Assembly: GCF_034259325.1 (NCBI RefSeq)
Contig: NZ_JAXIVS010000010.1
Coordinates: 186,001-250,000 of the forward strand
From: Hyalangium ruber
GTDB taxonomy: Bacteria; Myxococcota; Myxococcia; Myxococcales; Myxococcaceae
Reading direction: 5' to 3'
Length of the DNA: 64,000 bases
The position numbers were made by a program, and so were the translations under genes. The first letter of the stretch is position 1. Every line of letters begins with the position of its first letter. The notes under the pieces were generated by a model. It saw only the letters and a list, made by a program, of their open reading frames with translations, did no database searches and was not told the DNA's origin. Positions 54,756 through 62,697 of the stretch are shown in pieces.

Positions 54756-55562
54756 CTACTGACCGCTGTCGGGCAGGCCGACCCGCCACCCCGACAGCCA
54801 CCGCTCGACCCAGGTGGCCGCGCGGCTCACGGCGCCCTCGCGACGGGTCCGGTACCGGGCTCCGGCGTACGCCTTGGGCTCGGGCAGGGGCGCGCTGGGG
54901 GCCATGCCCTCGTTGAGCGCGGGCTCCACCTCGACGAGCAGCTTGCTCAGCCGGGTGGGCAAAGTCAGGCGCAGCTCGGCGGGGAGCTGCCGCATGCGCA
55001 GCCACACGTGCTCCCACTCGAGCATCTCTCGCACCGCGGCCTCGCCCTCGGCCGCGCCACAGGTGGCATGCACCACCTCGCCCTGGAAGAGGTGGAACTC
55101 GCCGCTGTGCCGCTCGGCGCCCACGCTCAGCAGGCACGTCTCGCGCTCCAGCCCGAGAATCTGGAGGAAGTCCTGGAGCGACAGGCTGCGGCGGTCTCTC
55201 CGCTGGAGGCTCTGCAGGTAGTCGCGCACGCGGGCGGCGAGCGCCTGGGCCCGGAGCGGCTTGCGCAGGTGGCCCACCCACGGGAGCACGGGCAGCTCGT
55301 CGTGCGGCTCCCACGGCTCGCTCATCACCATCACCGGCACTTCGGGGTAGCAGTTGGCCAGGTACATCAGCACCTGGAAGCCTTGCCGCTCTCGGAGGCC
55401 CAGGGACACCAGCACGAGGCCGACGGGGTACTCCTCCAGGCCCCAGAGCGCCTCCTCGTACGTGGCCACGGGGACCACGGAGAACTCGGAGTCCGAGGCG
55501 AAGGCCTCCTGCACCTGGGCCTGGGCGTTCCGGTCTTCGTCGATCAGCAGGAGGGTCTTCAT
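54756..55562 (-). CDS. Degenerate receiver plus DUF4388-like regulator
   Basis: 268 residues. The first 120 form a receiver fold (MKTLLLIDED, LVLVSLGLRERQG) but the phospho-acceptor position holds Ser53 instead of Asp, so it cannot be phosphorylated in the normal way. Residues about 125-210 look like a DUF4388 (PATAN-type) domain, LSLQDFLQILGLERETCLLSV and GEFHLFQGEVVHATCGAAEGEAAVREML, found in myxobacterial signalling proteins. A third, charged part ends in WLSGWRVG. ATG 55562 was chosen; no ribosome site is obvious. Confidence 0.8.
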   Translation of the reverse strand: MKTLLLIDEDRNAQAQVQEAFASDSEFSVVPVATYEEALWGLEEYPVGLVLVSLGLRERQGFQVLMYLANCYPEVPVMVMSEPWEPHDELPVLPWVGHLRKPLRAQALAARVRDYLQSLQRRDRRSLSLQDFLQILGLERETCLLSVGAERHSGEFHLFQGEVVHATCGAAEGEAAVREMLEWEHVWLRMRQLPAELRLTLPTRLSKLLVEVEPALNEGMAPSAPLPEPKAYAGARYRTRREGAVSRAATWVERWLSGWRVGLPDSGQ

Positions 55563-55762
55563 GGTGAGAGGGCAGAGCAACACTGTGCCGTGCTCCTCGC
55601 CAAGACCACTCCCCCCCACACCCTGGTACCCTCAAACGCTCGCGAGGCAACACACGCCGGCACTGTGCGTGTGGCACGACACCCTGCCACATGTGCGCCC
55701 ATTTCAGCAAAAGTTTGTACAGGACTGGTCTCTTCGCACACTGGCGTACAGGCCCGGACTCC

Positions 55763-57286
55763 ATGACGCCTCTCCCCTCCCCAGCAGTCCCATCCGCCGC
55801 GTCGCTTCTTCCACCTTTAGAGGTGGGCCCATCCCGGTGGGGATGGGTGGTGCTGGTGCTGTGGGTGGGAGTGACAGGCTGTGCCACCACCGGAAGCGCG
55901 GCGCGCGAGCTTCGACAGAGCCGAAGCCCTGTGTCCCAGCCGAACGGTGCAGCCGTCAGCGCGGGGCTGTTCGAGCTCTTCGGCGAGGAGCGGGATGCGT
56001 TCCAGCGACTGCAGGAGGCAGCGGGCCTGGAAGAGGGGGCGCGGCACGAGGAGGGCGAGGAACTGGAGCCCGAGGACGCGCGCGAGTTGTGGGAGGCGCT
56101 CGCGGGCACCCGGGCCACGGTGAAGCACTTCGGCCCCCGCCGCACGCTGGCCTTCTTGCTGCGCCAGGTTCTCAGCGCGAACGAGGATGTGCCCTATGGG
56201 GCGTTGCTGGAGCGAACCCAGCGCTTCCGCTTCCTGGTGGTGATGCGACCGGACGGATACCTGACGGGTGCGCTGAGCGGTCGGCCCTTGCAGCACATGG
56301 GACGGTTGAGGCTACACGCGGGCCGGCTGATGGCGGGGCCGTTCGAGGTCGGCGCCTTCTACCGGGACCGAGGCGGCGTCTTCCACGCGGTGGACGAGAC
56401 GCTCCAACCGCTCCCCCAGCCTCCGGTGGGTGAGTTCGAGCTGGAGCGCGACTGGTTCAACGCCGCGCTGGATGGGGCGGAGGATGCGCTGGAGGAGATG
56501 GTCGTGGGGTTGGCGGGACTGGTGACTGACCCCATCCGGGGTGTGGAGGGGCTGGCGCAGCTGCCCTCCGCCGTGGCGGGCCTCATCGCCTCCTCGCCCG
56601 AGTACTTCGCTCGCTATGGGACGCGGCCGTTGCAGGAGCAGATCCGCGAGGCGGCGCGGCTGTCGACCCACCTGCTCATGCTCTACGGCAGCGCGGCCGG
56701 AACCTCGACGCGCATGGGTACCGCGGGGGCGAAGCTGCCTGTGCTGTCTCTCAACGCCGAGGGGGCACTGGCCCTCGAGCAGGTGGCGGTGCCCGTGGGG
56801 AGCACGGCGGCGGTGCTCGGCGCGGGGGCAGGGGCCGTCTACGTCGTCATGGGGGCGGAGAAAGCTCCGGAGAAGGGAGACACGTCAGCGGATGCGAGGG
56901 GGCCCGGAGCGTGGAAGCACAAGAAGTTCTCTGGCTCCGAGCGCGCACGGCGCTACCAGGAGCAGATCACCGGCAGCTCCGCGGACGAGGTCTACTTCAT
57001 CGGCAAGGTGGAGTACGACGGCTTCAAGGCAGGCCTCCTGAAGGAGGCCAAGGGCCCCGGCTACCTCGAGTTCTTCGAGAAGAATGGACAGCCCAAGCAG
57101 TGGTACAGGGATTCGGGAAGGTTCCAGGAACTCCTCGATCAGGCGGCCGCACAATCACGAGCAGCCCGCAGCCTTCCCGTACAATGGCATGTGGCCGAGC
57201 ACGAACTGGTCGACTTCCTCCGCAGACACTTCGAGAGAGCAGGAATTGAGAACATCGAAATCCTCCACACTCCGCCCGTTCCCTGA
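55763..57286 (+). CDS. Lipoprotein toxin with C-terminal Tox-REase-5 domain
   Basis: 507 residues: a lipoprotein signal with lipobox VTGC (C40), a long alpha/beta region (about 60-380) that may carry the toxin outside, and a C-terminal nuclease-like domain (about 390-500): KVEYDGFKAGLLKEAKGPGYLEF, then FQELLDQAAAQSRAARSLPVQWHVAE. This is the restriction-endonuclease-fold toxin 5 pattern (D...(L)KEAKG...Q...W). The immunity gene follows after 13 bp. A lipoprotein toxin plus cytoplasmic immunity fits Sit-type transfer by outer-membrane exchange, but that route is inference. The ATG at 55763 was chosen because the signal starts there. Confidence 0.8.
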   Translation: MTPLPSPAVPSAASLLPPLEVGPSRWGWVVLVLWVGVTGCATTGSAARELRQSRSPVSQPNGAAVSAGLFELFGEERDAFQRLQEAAGLEEGARHEEGEELEPEDARELWEALAGTRATVKHFGPRRTLAFLLRQVLSANEDVPYGALLERTQRFRFLVVMRPDGYLTGALSGRPLQHMGRLRLHAGRLMAGPFEVGAFYRDRGGVFHAVDETLQPLPQPPVGEFELERDWFNAALDGAEDALEEMVVGLAGLVTDPIRGVEGLAQLPSAVAGLIASSPEYFARYGTRPLQEQIREAARLSTHLLMLYGSAAGTSTRMGTAGAKLPVLSLNAEGALALEQVAVPVGSTAAVLGAGAGAVYVVMGAEKAPEKGDTSADARGPGAWKHKKFSGSERARRYQEQITGSSADEVYFIGKVEYDGFKAGLLKEAKGPGYLEFFEKNGQPKQWYRDSGRFQELLDQAAAQSRAARSLPVQWHVAEHELVDFLRRHFERAGIENIEILHTPPVP

Positions 57287-57299
57287 GGAGTGAAGCGGC

Positions 57300-58037
57300 A
57301 TGGTGGATGAGTGCTACTACGCTGGCGCCTACTGGGGTCCTCGTCGCGAGGACGTAGGCGAGTGCGCCCGGCGCGCGGAGCTCTTCTTCCACATGCTCGC
57401 GCGGTGTGATGCATCGCTCAACCAGTGGTACCGGCGAGGGCGCGTGGCACGTGGTCTTCCCGGTCATCGGGTGCGGATGGAGCATCGGGAAGAACTCGAA
57501 GAACTCCTTCTGCGTGGCAGGAACCGGGCCACCCTCGACAAGTCCGCCATCGAGGATCTGGGCTTCAGCCTCGAAGTCTGGAACCAGCGGCCTGCCGCCA
57601 CGGCCACGAATGTGAGCGTTCGCTGCGGGGGCTATACAGAGCACGTCAGCAATGCCTGCCTCGTGGATCCGCCCAGTGAAGGAGAAGCGGCGGACCGCAT
57701 GCTCCATGTCTCTCCTCTGGCGCAAGTCCTGGAATGCATGGCCACTGCCTGGGAGCCGTCCTGGGGTGTGGTCAACACGAACCTGGGGTTGGACCTCCTG
57801 CCCAAAGCCCAGAAGGGAGCGGCACGCGTGGGGTGGATGACGTACTTCGCGCGACGCCGAGGCACTGTCCCTCCCTTGCCCGCCCCCGTGCGCATCGAGC
57901 CCATTGGCGCATTGGGGACGCTCGTCATCCTCACCCCCGAGCGCTTCACCGTCTCCAACCCCGAGCACCTCGCCCTGGGCCGCCGCGTGCATGAGCTGCT
58001 GGACCGGGCGGGACTGCTGAAACCCGAGCTGTCCTGA
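57300..58037 (+). CDS. Imm52-family immunity protein
   Basis: 245 residues, soluble, with the Imm52 blocks YYAGAYWGPRREDVGECARRAELFFHMLA, a central LGFSLEVWNQ and the end segment GTLVILTPERFTVSNPEHLALG. Imm52 proteins pair with Tox-REase-5 toxins, and the toxin gene ends 13 bp upstream with GAGGAG before the ATG at 57300. It should bind the nuclease domain in the cytoplasm of the producing and sister cells. Confidence 0.85.
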   Translation: MVDECYYAGAYWGPRREDVGECARRAELFFHMLARCDASLNQWYRRGRVARGLPGHRVRMEHREELEELLLRGRNRATLDKSAIEDLGFSLEVWNQRPAATATNVSVRCGGYTEHVSNACLVDPPSEGEAADRMLHVSPLAQVLECMATAWEPSWGVVNTNLGLDLLPKAQKGAARVGWMTYFARRRGTVPPLPAPVRIEPIGALGTLVILTPERFTVSNPEHLALGRRVHELLDRAGLLKPELS

Positions 58038-58097
58038 GTTCGAGCCCGGACAGCCAAGCGAGCAACCCCGAGGGTATTCGTGGTTTGCTCCAACCCC

Positions 58098-59471
58098 ATG
58101 CGACCGCTGCGCGCTCGGCTGCTGGCCCCTGTCGACATCGCGCCCCTGGCCTACTTCCGGATCATCTTCGGCGCCACGCTGCTGGTGGAGGTGTTCCGCT
58201 TCTTCTCCAAGGGATGGATCAAGACCTACTACATCCGGCCGGACTTCTTCTTCAGCTACTACGGCTTCGAGTGGGTCAAGCCCTGGCCCGGCCTGGGGAT
58301 GTACGTCCACTTCGCGGTGCTGGGCGTCCTGGCGGCGATGCTCACCGTGGGCCTGTTCTACCGCGTGGCCGCGCCCCTGTTCTGGCTGGGCTTCTCCTAC
58401 GTCTTCCTGCTGGATCCAGCGAACTACCTCAATCACCTGTACCTGGTGTGTCTGCTGGCCTTCCTCCTCATCTGGGTGCCCGCAGGCAGGGCGTTCTCGC
58501 TCGACACACGGCTGGGGCTGGCGCGCCCGAGCAGCACTGCTCCCACCTGGACGCTCTGGCTCATCCGCGCCCAGGTGGGCCTGGTCTACTTCTTCGGAGG
58601 CATCGCCAAGTTCGACGCGGACTGGCTCAGCGGCGTGCCCGGCGCCATGTTCCTGCGCAAGTGGGAGCTCACCGCGCCGCTGGCGGAGAAAGCGTGGGCG
58701 GCTCGGCTGTTCGCCTTCAGCGGCACCGCCTTCGACCTGCTGGTGGCGCCCGCCCTGCTCTGGCGGCGCACGCGCCCCTGGGCCGTCGCCGCCGCGGTCG
58801 CGTTCCACCTCACCAACGCGAACCTCTTCCGGATCGGCATCTTCCCCTGGCTCATGATCGCCGCCCTGCCCTTGTTCTTCGAGCCTTCCACCGTGCGCCG
58901 GTGGCTCGAGCGGGTGTGGCCCTGGCGCGCTTCCGAAGCAGCGGAGACGCCCGCCACTGGCTCCTGGACACAGCAGGCCGGGGTGGCCTTCTTCGCCCTC
59001 TGGCTCACGCTCCAGGCCTTGCTGCCCCTCCGCCACTTCCTCTACCCGGGCGAGGTCAACTGGACCGAGCAGGGCCACAACTTCTCCTGGCACATGAAGC
59101 TGCGGAACAAGAAGGGCTCGGTCATCTTCGAGGCGAGAGATCCGCGCACGGGTGAGCGCTGGGACGTGGACCCCGAACCGCTGCTCAGCAAGCGCCAGTA
59201 CTCGAAGATGACGACGCGGCCCGACCTGGTCTTGCAGTTCGCCCAGCGAATTGCCCGCCAGTATGAGCACCAGGGACGACCGGGGATTCAGGTCTTCGCG
59301 GACGTATGGGTGTCGCTGAATGGCCGTCCGCATCAGCCGCTGGTGGACCCCACGGTCGACCTCGCCGCCCAGCCCCACAGCTTGCGGGCCGCGACGTGGA
59401 TCCTCCCCCTGCGAGAGGAGGCGGTGGCGCTCTCCTCCGACGAGGAGGATGCCGACGCTCAGGAGCCCTGA
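58098..59471 (+). CDS. HTTM-domain membrane protein (gamma-carboxylase-like)
   Basis: 457 residues with about six to eight membrane helices followed by a soluble C-terminal third. YFFGGIAKFDADWLSG (about 157-172) holds the Lys aligned with the catalytic Lys of vitamin-K-dependent gamma-carboxylase, and NYLNHLYLVCLL has the family His. Bacterial HTTM proteins mostly have unknown function. The start may be ATG 58080 or 58098. Its end overlaps recF by 13 bp. Confidence 0.82.
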   Translation: MRPLRARLLAPVDIAPLAYFRIIFGATLLVEVFRFFSKGWIKTYYIRPDFFFSYYGFEWVKPWPGLGMYVHFAVLGVLAAMLTVGLFYRVAAPLFWLGFSYVFLLDPANYLNHLYLVCLLAFLLIWVPAGRAFSLDTRLGLARPSSTAPTWTLWLIRAQVGLVYFFGGIAKFDADWLSGVPGAMFLRKWELTAPLAEKAWAARLFAFSGTAFDLLVAPALLWRRTRPWAVAAAVAFHLTNANLFRIGIFPWLMIAALPLFFEPSTVRRWLERVWPWRASEAAETPATGSWTQQAGVAFFALWLTLQALLPLRHFLYPGEVNWTEQGHNFSWHMKLRNKKGSVIFEARDPRTGERWDVDPEPLLSKRQYSKMTTRPDLVLQFAQRIARQYEHQGRPGIQVFADVWVSLNGRPHQPLVDPTVDLAAQPHSLRAATWILPLREEAVALSSDEEDADAQEP

Positions 59472-60604
59472 GGCGCGGGCGTATCCACGGGCCGGGGCGT
59501 CACCTGCCCCCCGTGTACGTCCATCCACAGCGTGTCCGCGGCCGCCGCGCCGCGCACCAGGCTCGCGTCCGTGGTGGTGAGGAACACCTGCGCGCCGCTG
59601 CCAGCCAGGTAGCTCATCAGGTACGCGTTGCGCTCCGGATCCAGCTCGCTGGACACGTCATCCAGCATCAACAGCGGAAGGAAGCCCAACGACGCGTGCA
59701 GGTTTTCGATCTCCGCGATCTTCCACCCCAACACCAGCGCCCGCTGCTGCCCCTGGCTCGCATAGGCCCGCGCGCTGCGGCCTCCCAGCGTCACCGCCAC
59801 GTCGTCCACGTGCGGCCCCACCGAGGTGAAGCCCCGCTCCAAGTCGCGCCGCCTGCGCCCCGCCAACGCCTCCAGCAGCGCGTCGGCCAGCTTCGCATCA
59901 TCCGCCTCGGCGAAGTCCTGCCCCAGGTGCGCCGGGTGATAGCCGTACGTCGCCGGATCCGGCGTGCGGCCAATGGAGGCGAACGTGGCCTGCGCCCGGG
60001 GCGACAGCTCCGCCATCAACGCCCGCCGCCGCACGTAGATCCGCGCCCCCGCGCGCGCGAGCGTCTCGTCATACGCGTCCAGATAAGCGGGGTCCGCCGC
60101 CGGCCCCTCGCGCAGCAGCCGGTTGCGGTTCTTCAGCGCCCGCGTGTAGTCGCGGCTCTCCTTCAGGAACGCAGGGAAGCGGTTGAACACCGCCCGGTCC
60201 ATGAAGGTGCGCCGCGCCTCCGGGCCGCCCTTGATGACCTCGAGATCATCCGGCGTGAACGCCACCACCGCCACGCCGCCGAAGTACTCCTCCAGGCTCG
60301 CGGCCTTCTTTCCGTCCACGAAGGCCTGCCGCACCCCGCCGCCCACCTCCACGGAGATCTCCCGCTCGGCCCCCTTGAGCAGGAACCGGCCCGTCACCCG
60401 GGCGTTCTGCGCGCTCCAGCGCACCAGCTCCGACAGCCGGCCGGCGCGCAGCGGCTTGAGCGTGGCCAGGAAGTAGAGCGCCTCCAGCAGGTTCGTCTTG
60501 CCCTGGCCGTTCTGCCCCACGGCGATGGTGGCGTGGGGGCTCGGCGCCAGGGAGACCTGGTGGAGGTTTCGGAAGTCCTGGACGTGGAGCGCGAGCAGGC
60601 GCAA
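59459..60604 (-). CDS. recF: RecF DNA repair ATPase
   Basis: 381 residues. Walker A GQNGQGKTNLLEAL (about 31-44), then FLATLKPLRAGRL, the ABC-type signature SQGQQRALVLGWKIAE and Walker B PLLMLDDVSSELD. RecF loads RecA at gaps with RecO/RecR. The start is TTG (60604) in line with the family N-terminus RLLALHVQDFRNL. It is not next to dnaA/dnaN here. Convergent overlap with the HTTM gene. Confidence 0.94.
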   Translation of the reverse strand: MRLLALHVQDFRNLHQVSLAPSPHATIAVGQNGQGKTNLLEALYFLATLKPLRAGRLSELVRWSAQNARVTGRFLLKGAEREISVEVGGGVRQAFVDGKKAASLEEYFGGVAVVAFTPDDLEVIKGGPEARRTFMDRAVFNRFPAFLKESRDYTRALKNRNRLLREGPAADPAYLDAYDETLARAGARIYVRRRALMAELSPRAQATFASIGRTPDPATYGYHPAHLGQDFAEADDAKLADALLEALAGRRRRDLERGFTSVGPHVDDVAVTLGGRSARAYASQGQQRALVLGWKIAEIENLHASLGFLPLLMLDDVSSELDPERNAYLMSYLAGSGAQVFLTTTDASLVRGAAAADTLWMDVHGGQVTPRPVDTPAPQGS

Positions 60605-60675
60605 GGCCCCTGAACCCTAACCGCTCCCGGCCAGCATGGGCATTAATCGTACTGCCCTGGCCAGCCGCCAGGCAG

Positions 60676-61872
60676 TCAGCCCGAGGCGCGGGACGCGGCG
60701 GCACGGGCCGCCTGGACCAATCCAGGCAGGTCCGTCACCTCCGCGCTCACCTCATGAGCGGCCACCGCCGCGCGCTCCGGGGAGAACAGTCGCGCGGGCG
60801 TCCGCGCCTGCCCCCGCAGGAGGATGAACAGCCGCAGCGCCTCGCGCAGGCGCTCCACGTCCGGCCCCGTCTCCTCCCGGGCCCGCTGCGCCGCCGTCCA
60901 CAGCCGCACCCAGGCGGCCTCCTCGTTCCACACCCCCACGGGCCGGGCGCGGGACAGCAGCGCCAGCTCCAGGGCCAGCTCGAACAGGCCCGCCCGCCCC
61001 TCTCCGAAGGCCTCGCCCGCCGTCAGCCGCGCCTCCGGGGAACCCTCGCGCGCCGCCAGCCACACCAACAGTTGGGGCACCTCCGCCTCGCGAGGCACCA
61101 CCGGGGCCAGCCGCGCCTCCATCAGTGCGCCCAGCCGCGCGCGCGCCACGTCCTGCCAGAAGGCCGCGTGCAGCAGCAGCTCCGGCCCGCTGCGCGGCAC
61201 CCGCTGGGGCGCGCGGCGCACGCGGCGCTCGAGGAAGGTGCGCACCCGTCCGCTCTCATCGAAGCGCTCCAGCCGCTCCCACAGGGCGAGCAGCGCGGCC
61301 TCCGCCAGGGGCAGCGCGCGACAGAGCTCCTCCGCCTCGGCGGGGTTGAAGGGCAGCACCCCCTCGGGCGTGGGGCGCTTGAAGACGCGCTCGAACACCT
61401 CGGCCGAGACGCACGCGGCGCGCAGCTCCGGGAGGTTTCGCGGCAACACCTCCACCGCCCGGGCCCACGCGCGGCGCCCCAGCAGCGGCCCGGTGGCGAG
61501 CACCTCCTCCTCCAGCCGCAGCAGCGCCTCGCTCAGCGTACCGGGCGCCGCCGCTGCCGAGGCCAGCCGCCGCGCCACCGCCACTGCCACCGCCTCGCGC
61601 AGGTGCCCCACCTCGGTGAACAACTTCACCGGCGCCGAGCCCCGAGGCCACCCCTCGGCGGCGGCCCGGCGCTCCACGGCGGCCAGGGTGGCGACCACCT
61701 CCGGCTCGGCCTGGGCCACCTCGCGCAGCAGCTCCAGGTTGGCCCGCACCCGGTCCCTCCAGAAGAAGGCCTGGAGCATCCCCTGCAGCGCGCGGTAGCG
61801 CAGGCGCGAGGCCTCCAGGAGGTCCGCCCGGTCCTCCAGCCGCGCCCGCAGGATGTCGGGATGGGTCGCCAC
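60676..61872 (-). CDS. Hypothetical all-helical protein
   Basis: 398 residues, Ala/Leu/Arg/Glu-rich and helical throughout, with several 'R...LL...' segments but no repeat of fixed length and no membrane helix. GGAGGGAAC precedes the GTG at 61872, a strong ribosome site. It is 71 bp upstream of recF on the same strand and may be co-transcribed. No function can be assigned. Confidence 0.65.
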   Translation of the reverse strand: MATHPDILRARLEDRADLLEASRLRYRALQGMLQAFFWRDRVRANLELLREVAQAEPEVVATLAAVERRAAAEGWPRGSAPVKLFTEVGHLREAVAVAVARRLASAAAAPGTLSEALLRLEEEVLATGPLLGRRAWARAVEVLPRNLPELRAACVSAEVFERVFKRPTPEGVLPFNPAEAEELCRALPLAEAALLALWERLERFDESGRVRTFLERRVRRAPQRVPRSGPELLLHAAFWQDVARARLGALMEARLAPVVPREAEVPQLLVWLAAREGSPEARLTAGEAFGEGRAGLFELALELALLSRARPVGVWNEEAAWVRLWTAAQRAREETGPDVERLREALRLFILLRGQARTPARLFSPERAAVAAHEVSAEVTDLPGLVQAARAAASRASG

Positions 61873-62009
61873 GTTCCCTCCACTATAAGGAGGAGCCCGG
61901 CTGGTGACAGGCCTGGCAGCCAGGGATTGGCACCGGTGAACGGTAGACTCCCCCCTTGGCACGGGGCAGGCGCCCCGGCGATGTTGACTGCCTGCACACG
62001 AGGCCCCCC

Positions 62010-62549
62010 ATGAAGCCGCAGCTCCCCTCCCTGGCCGCCCTCTCCCTCTCGTTGCTGCTCGCCCCGCCGGCGCTCGCCATGGACAAGCGGCAGGCGGATG
62101 CCGCCTGTGGCTCCTGGACGCTGGAGTGCCCCGAGGGCGCCACCTCCACCCCGGGCCCGGCGAAGAAGACCGGCCCGCTGGAGTGCAAGGCGAAGGTGAA
62201 GGAGCGGGTAGTGAAGGAGGGCCCCGCCGTGGTGTGCAAGAACGGCGAGGGGCAGGCCTTCGGAGACTGGAAGGAAGGCAAGAAGCACGGCCGCCACGTC
62301 ACGATGAGCCCGGACGGCTCGTGGACGGAGGAGGACTTCGTGGAGGGCAAGCTGGAGGGGCGCCAGGTGAAGTACAGCGCCGAGGGCCAGCTCCTCTCGG
62401 AGACGCACTTCCAGGGCGGCAAGAAGCACGGGCGGGCGCGAACCTACTCCGCGGATGGGCGCCTCGCCTCCGAGGAACTCTGGGACAAGGGCCTGAAGGG
62501 CAAGAAGCCCGAAGCGGCCCCCGCGCGGGCCGCCACGCCCGAGCCGTAG
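62010..62549 (+). CDS. Secreted MORN-like repeat protein
   Basis: 179 residues: a signal peptide (about 1-23, LAALSLSLLLAPPALA) then MORN-type repeats, each GxWxxGKKHGxxxxxxxDG: GDWKEGKKHGRHVTMSPDGS, EEDFVEGKLEGRQVKYSAEGQ, ETHFQGGKKHGRARTYSADGR, EELWDKGLKGKKP. Four or so units, after a Cys pair. The tail is Ala/Pro-rich. It is probably an envelope protein that binds a partner or membrane surface. Confidence 0.8.
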   Translation: MKPQLPSLAALSLSLLLAPPALAMDKRQADAACGSWTLECPEGATSTPGPAKKTGPLECKAKVKERVVKEGPAVVCKNGEGQAFGDWKEGKKHGRHVTMSPDGSWTEEDFVEGKLEGRQVKYSAEGQLLSETHFQGGKKHGRARTYSADGRLASEELWDKGLKGKKPEAAPARAATPEP

Positions 62550-62606
62550 CACGCTCCGCACGGGGGTTTTCCCCGCGAAGCCACACCCGCGAAAACGTCA
62601 GACCCG

Positions 62607-62650
62607 CATGGTTTAAGAACCATGAAGTCCCCGTTTTCCACGGAAACGGG
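62607..62650 (+). other. Two tandem hairpins before the repeat-protein gene
   Basis: CATGGTT-taag-AACCATG (62607-62624), a perfect 7-bp stem, and CCCGTTT-tccacgg-AAACGGG (62630-62650), a second 7-bp stem, sit between the MORN gene and the next start at 62698. They could be a bidirectional end signal or a leader element of the following gene. No known riboswitch core is seen. Confidence 0.45.
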
Positions 62651-62697
62651 AGTGACGTACCGAATCCTCCCCAGTGCTTTCGCGGAGCCAACCCCCC

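Noticed and set aside
57024-59528. An 834-residue open frame on the - strand
   Set aside because: Lies opposite the toxin, Imm52 and HTTM genes, which carry clear domains; composition is typical of a shadow frame.
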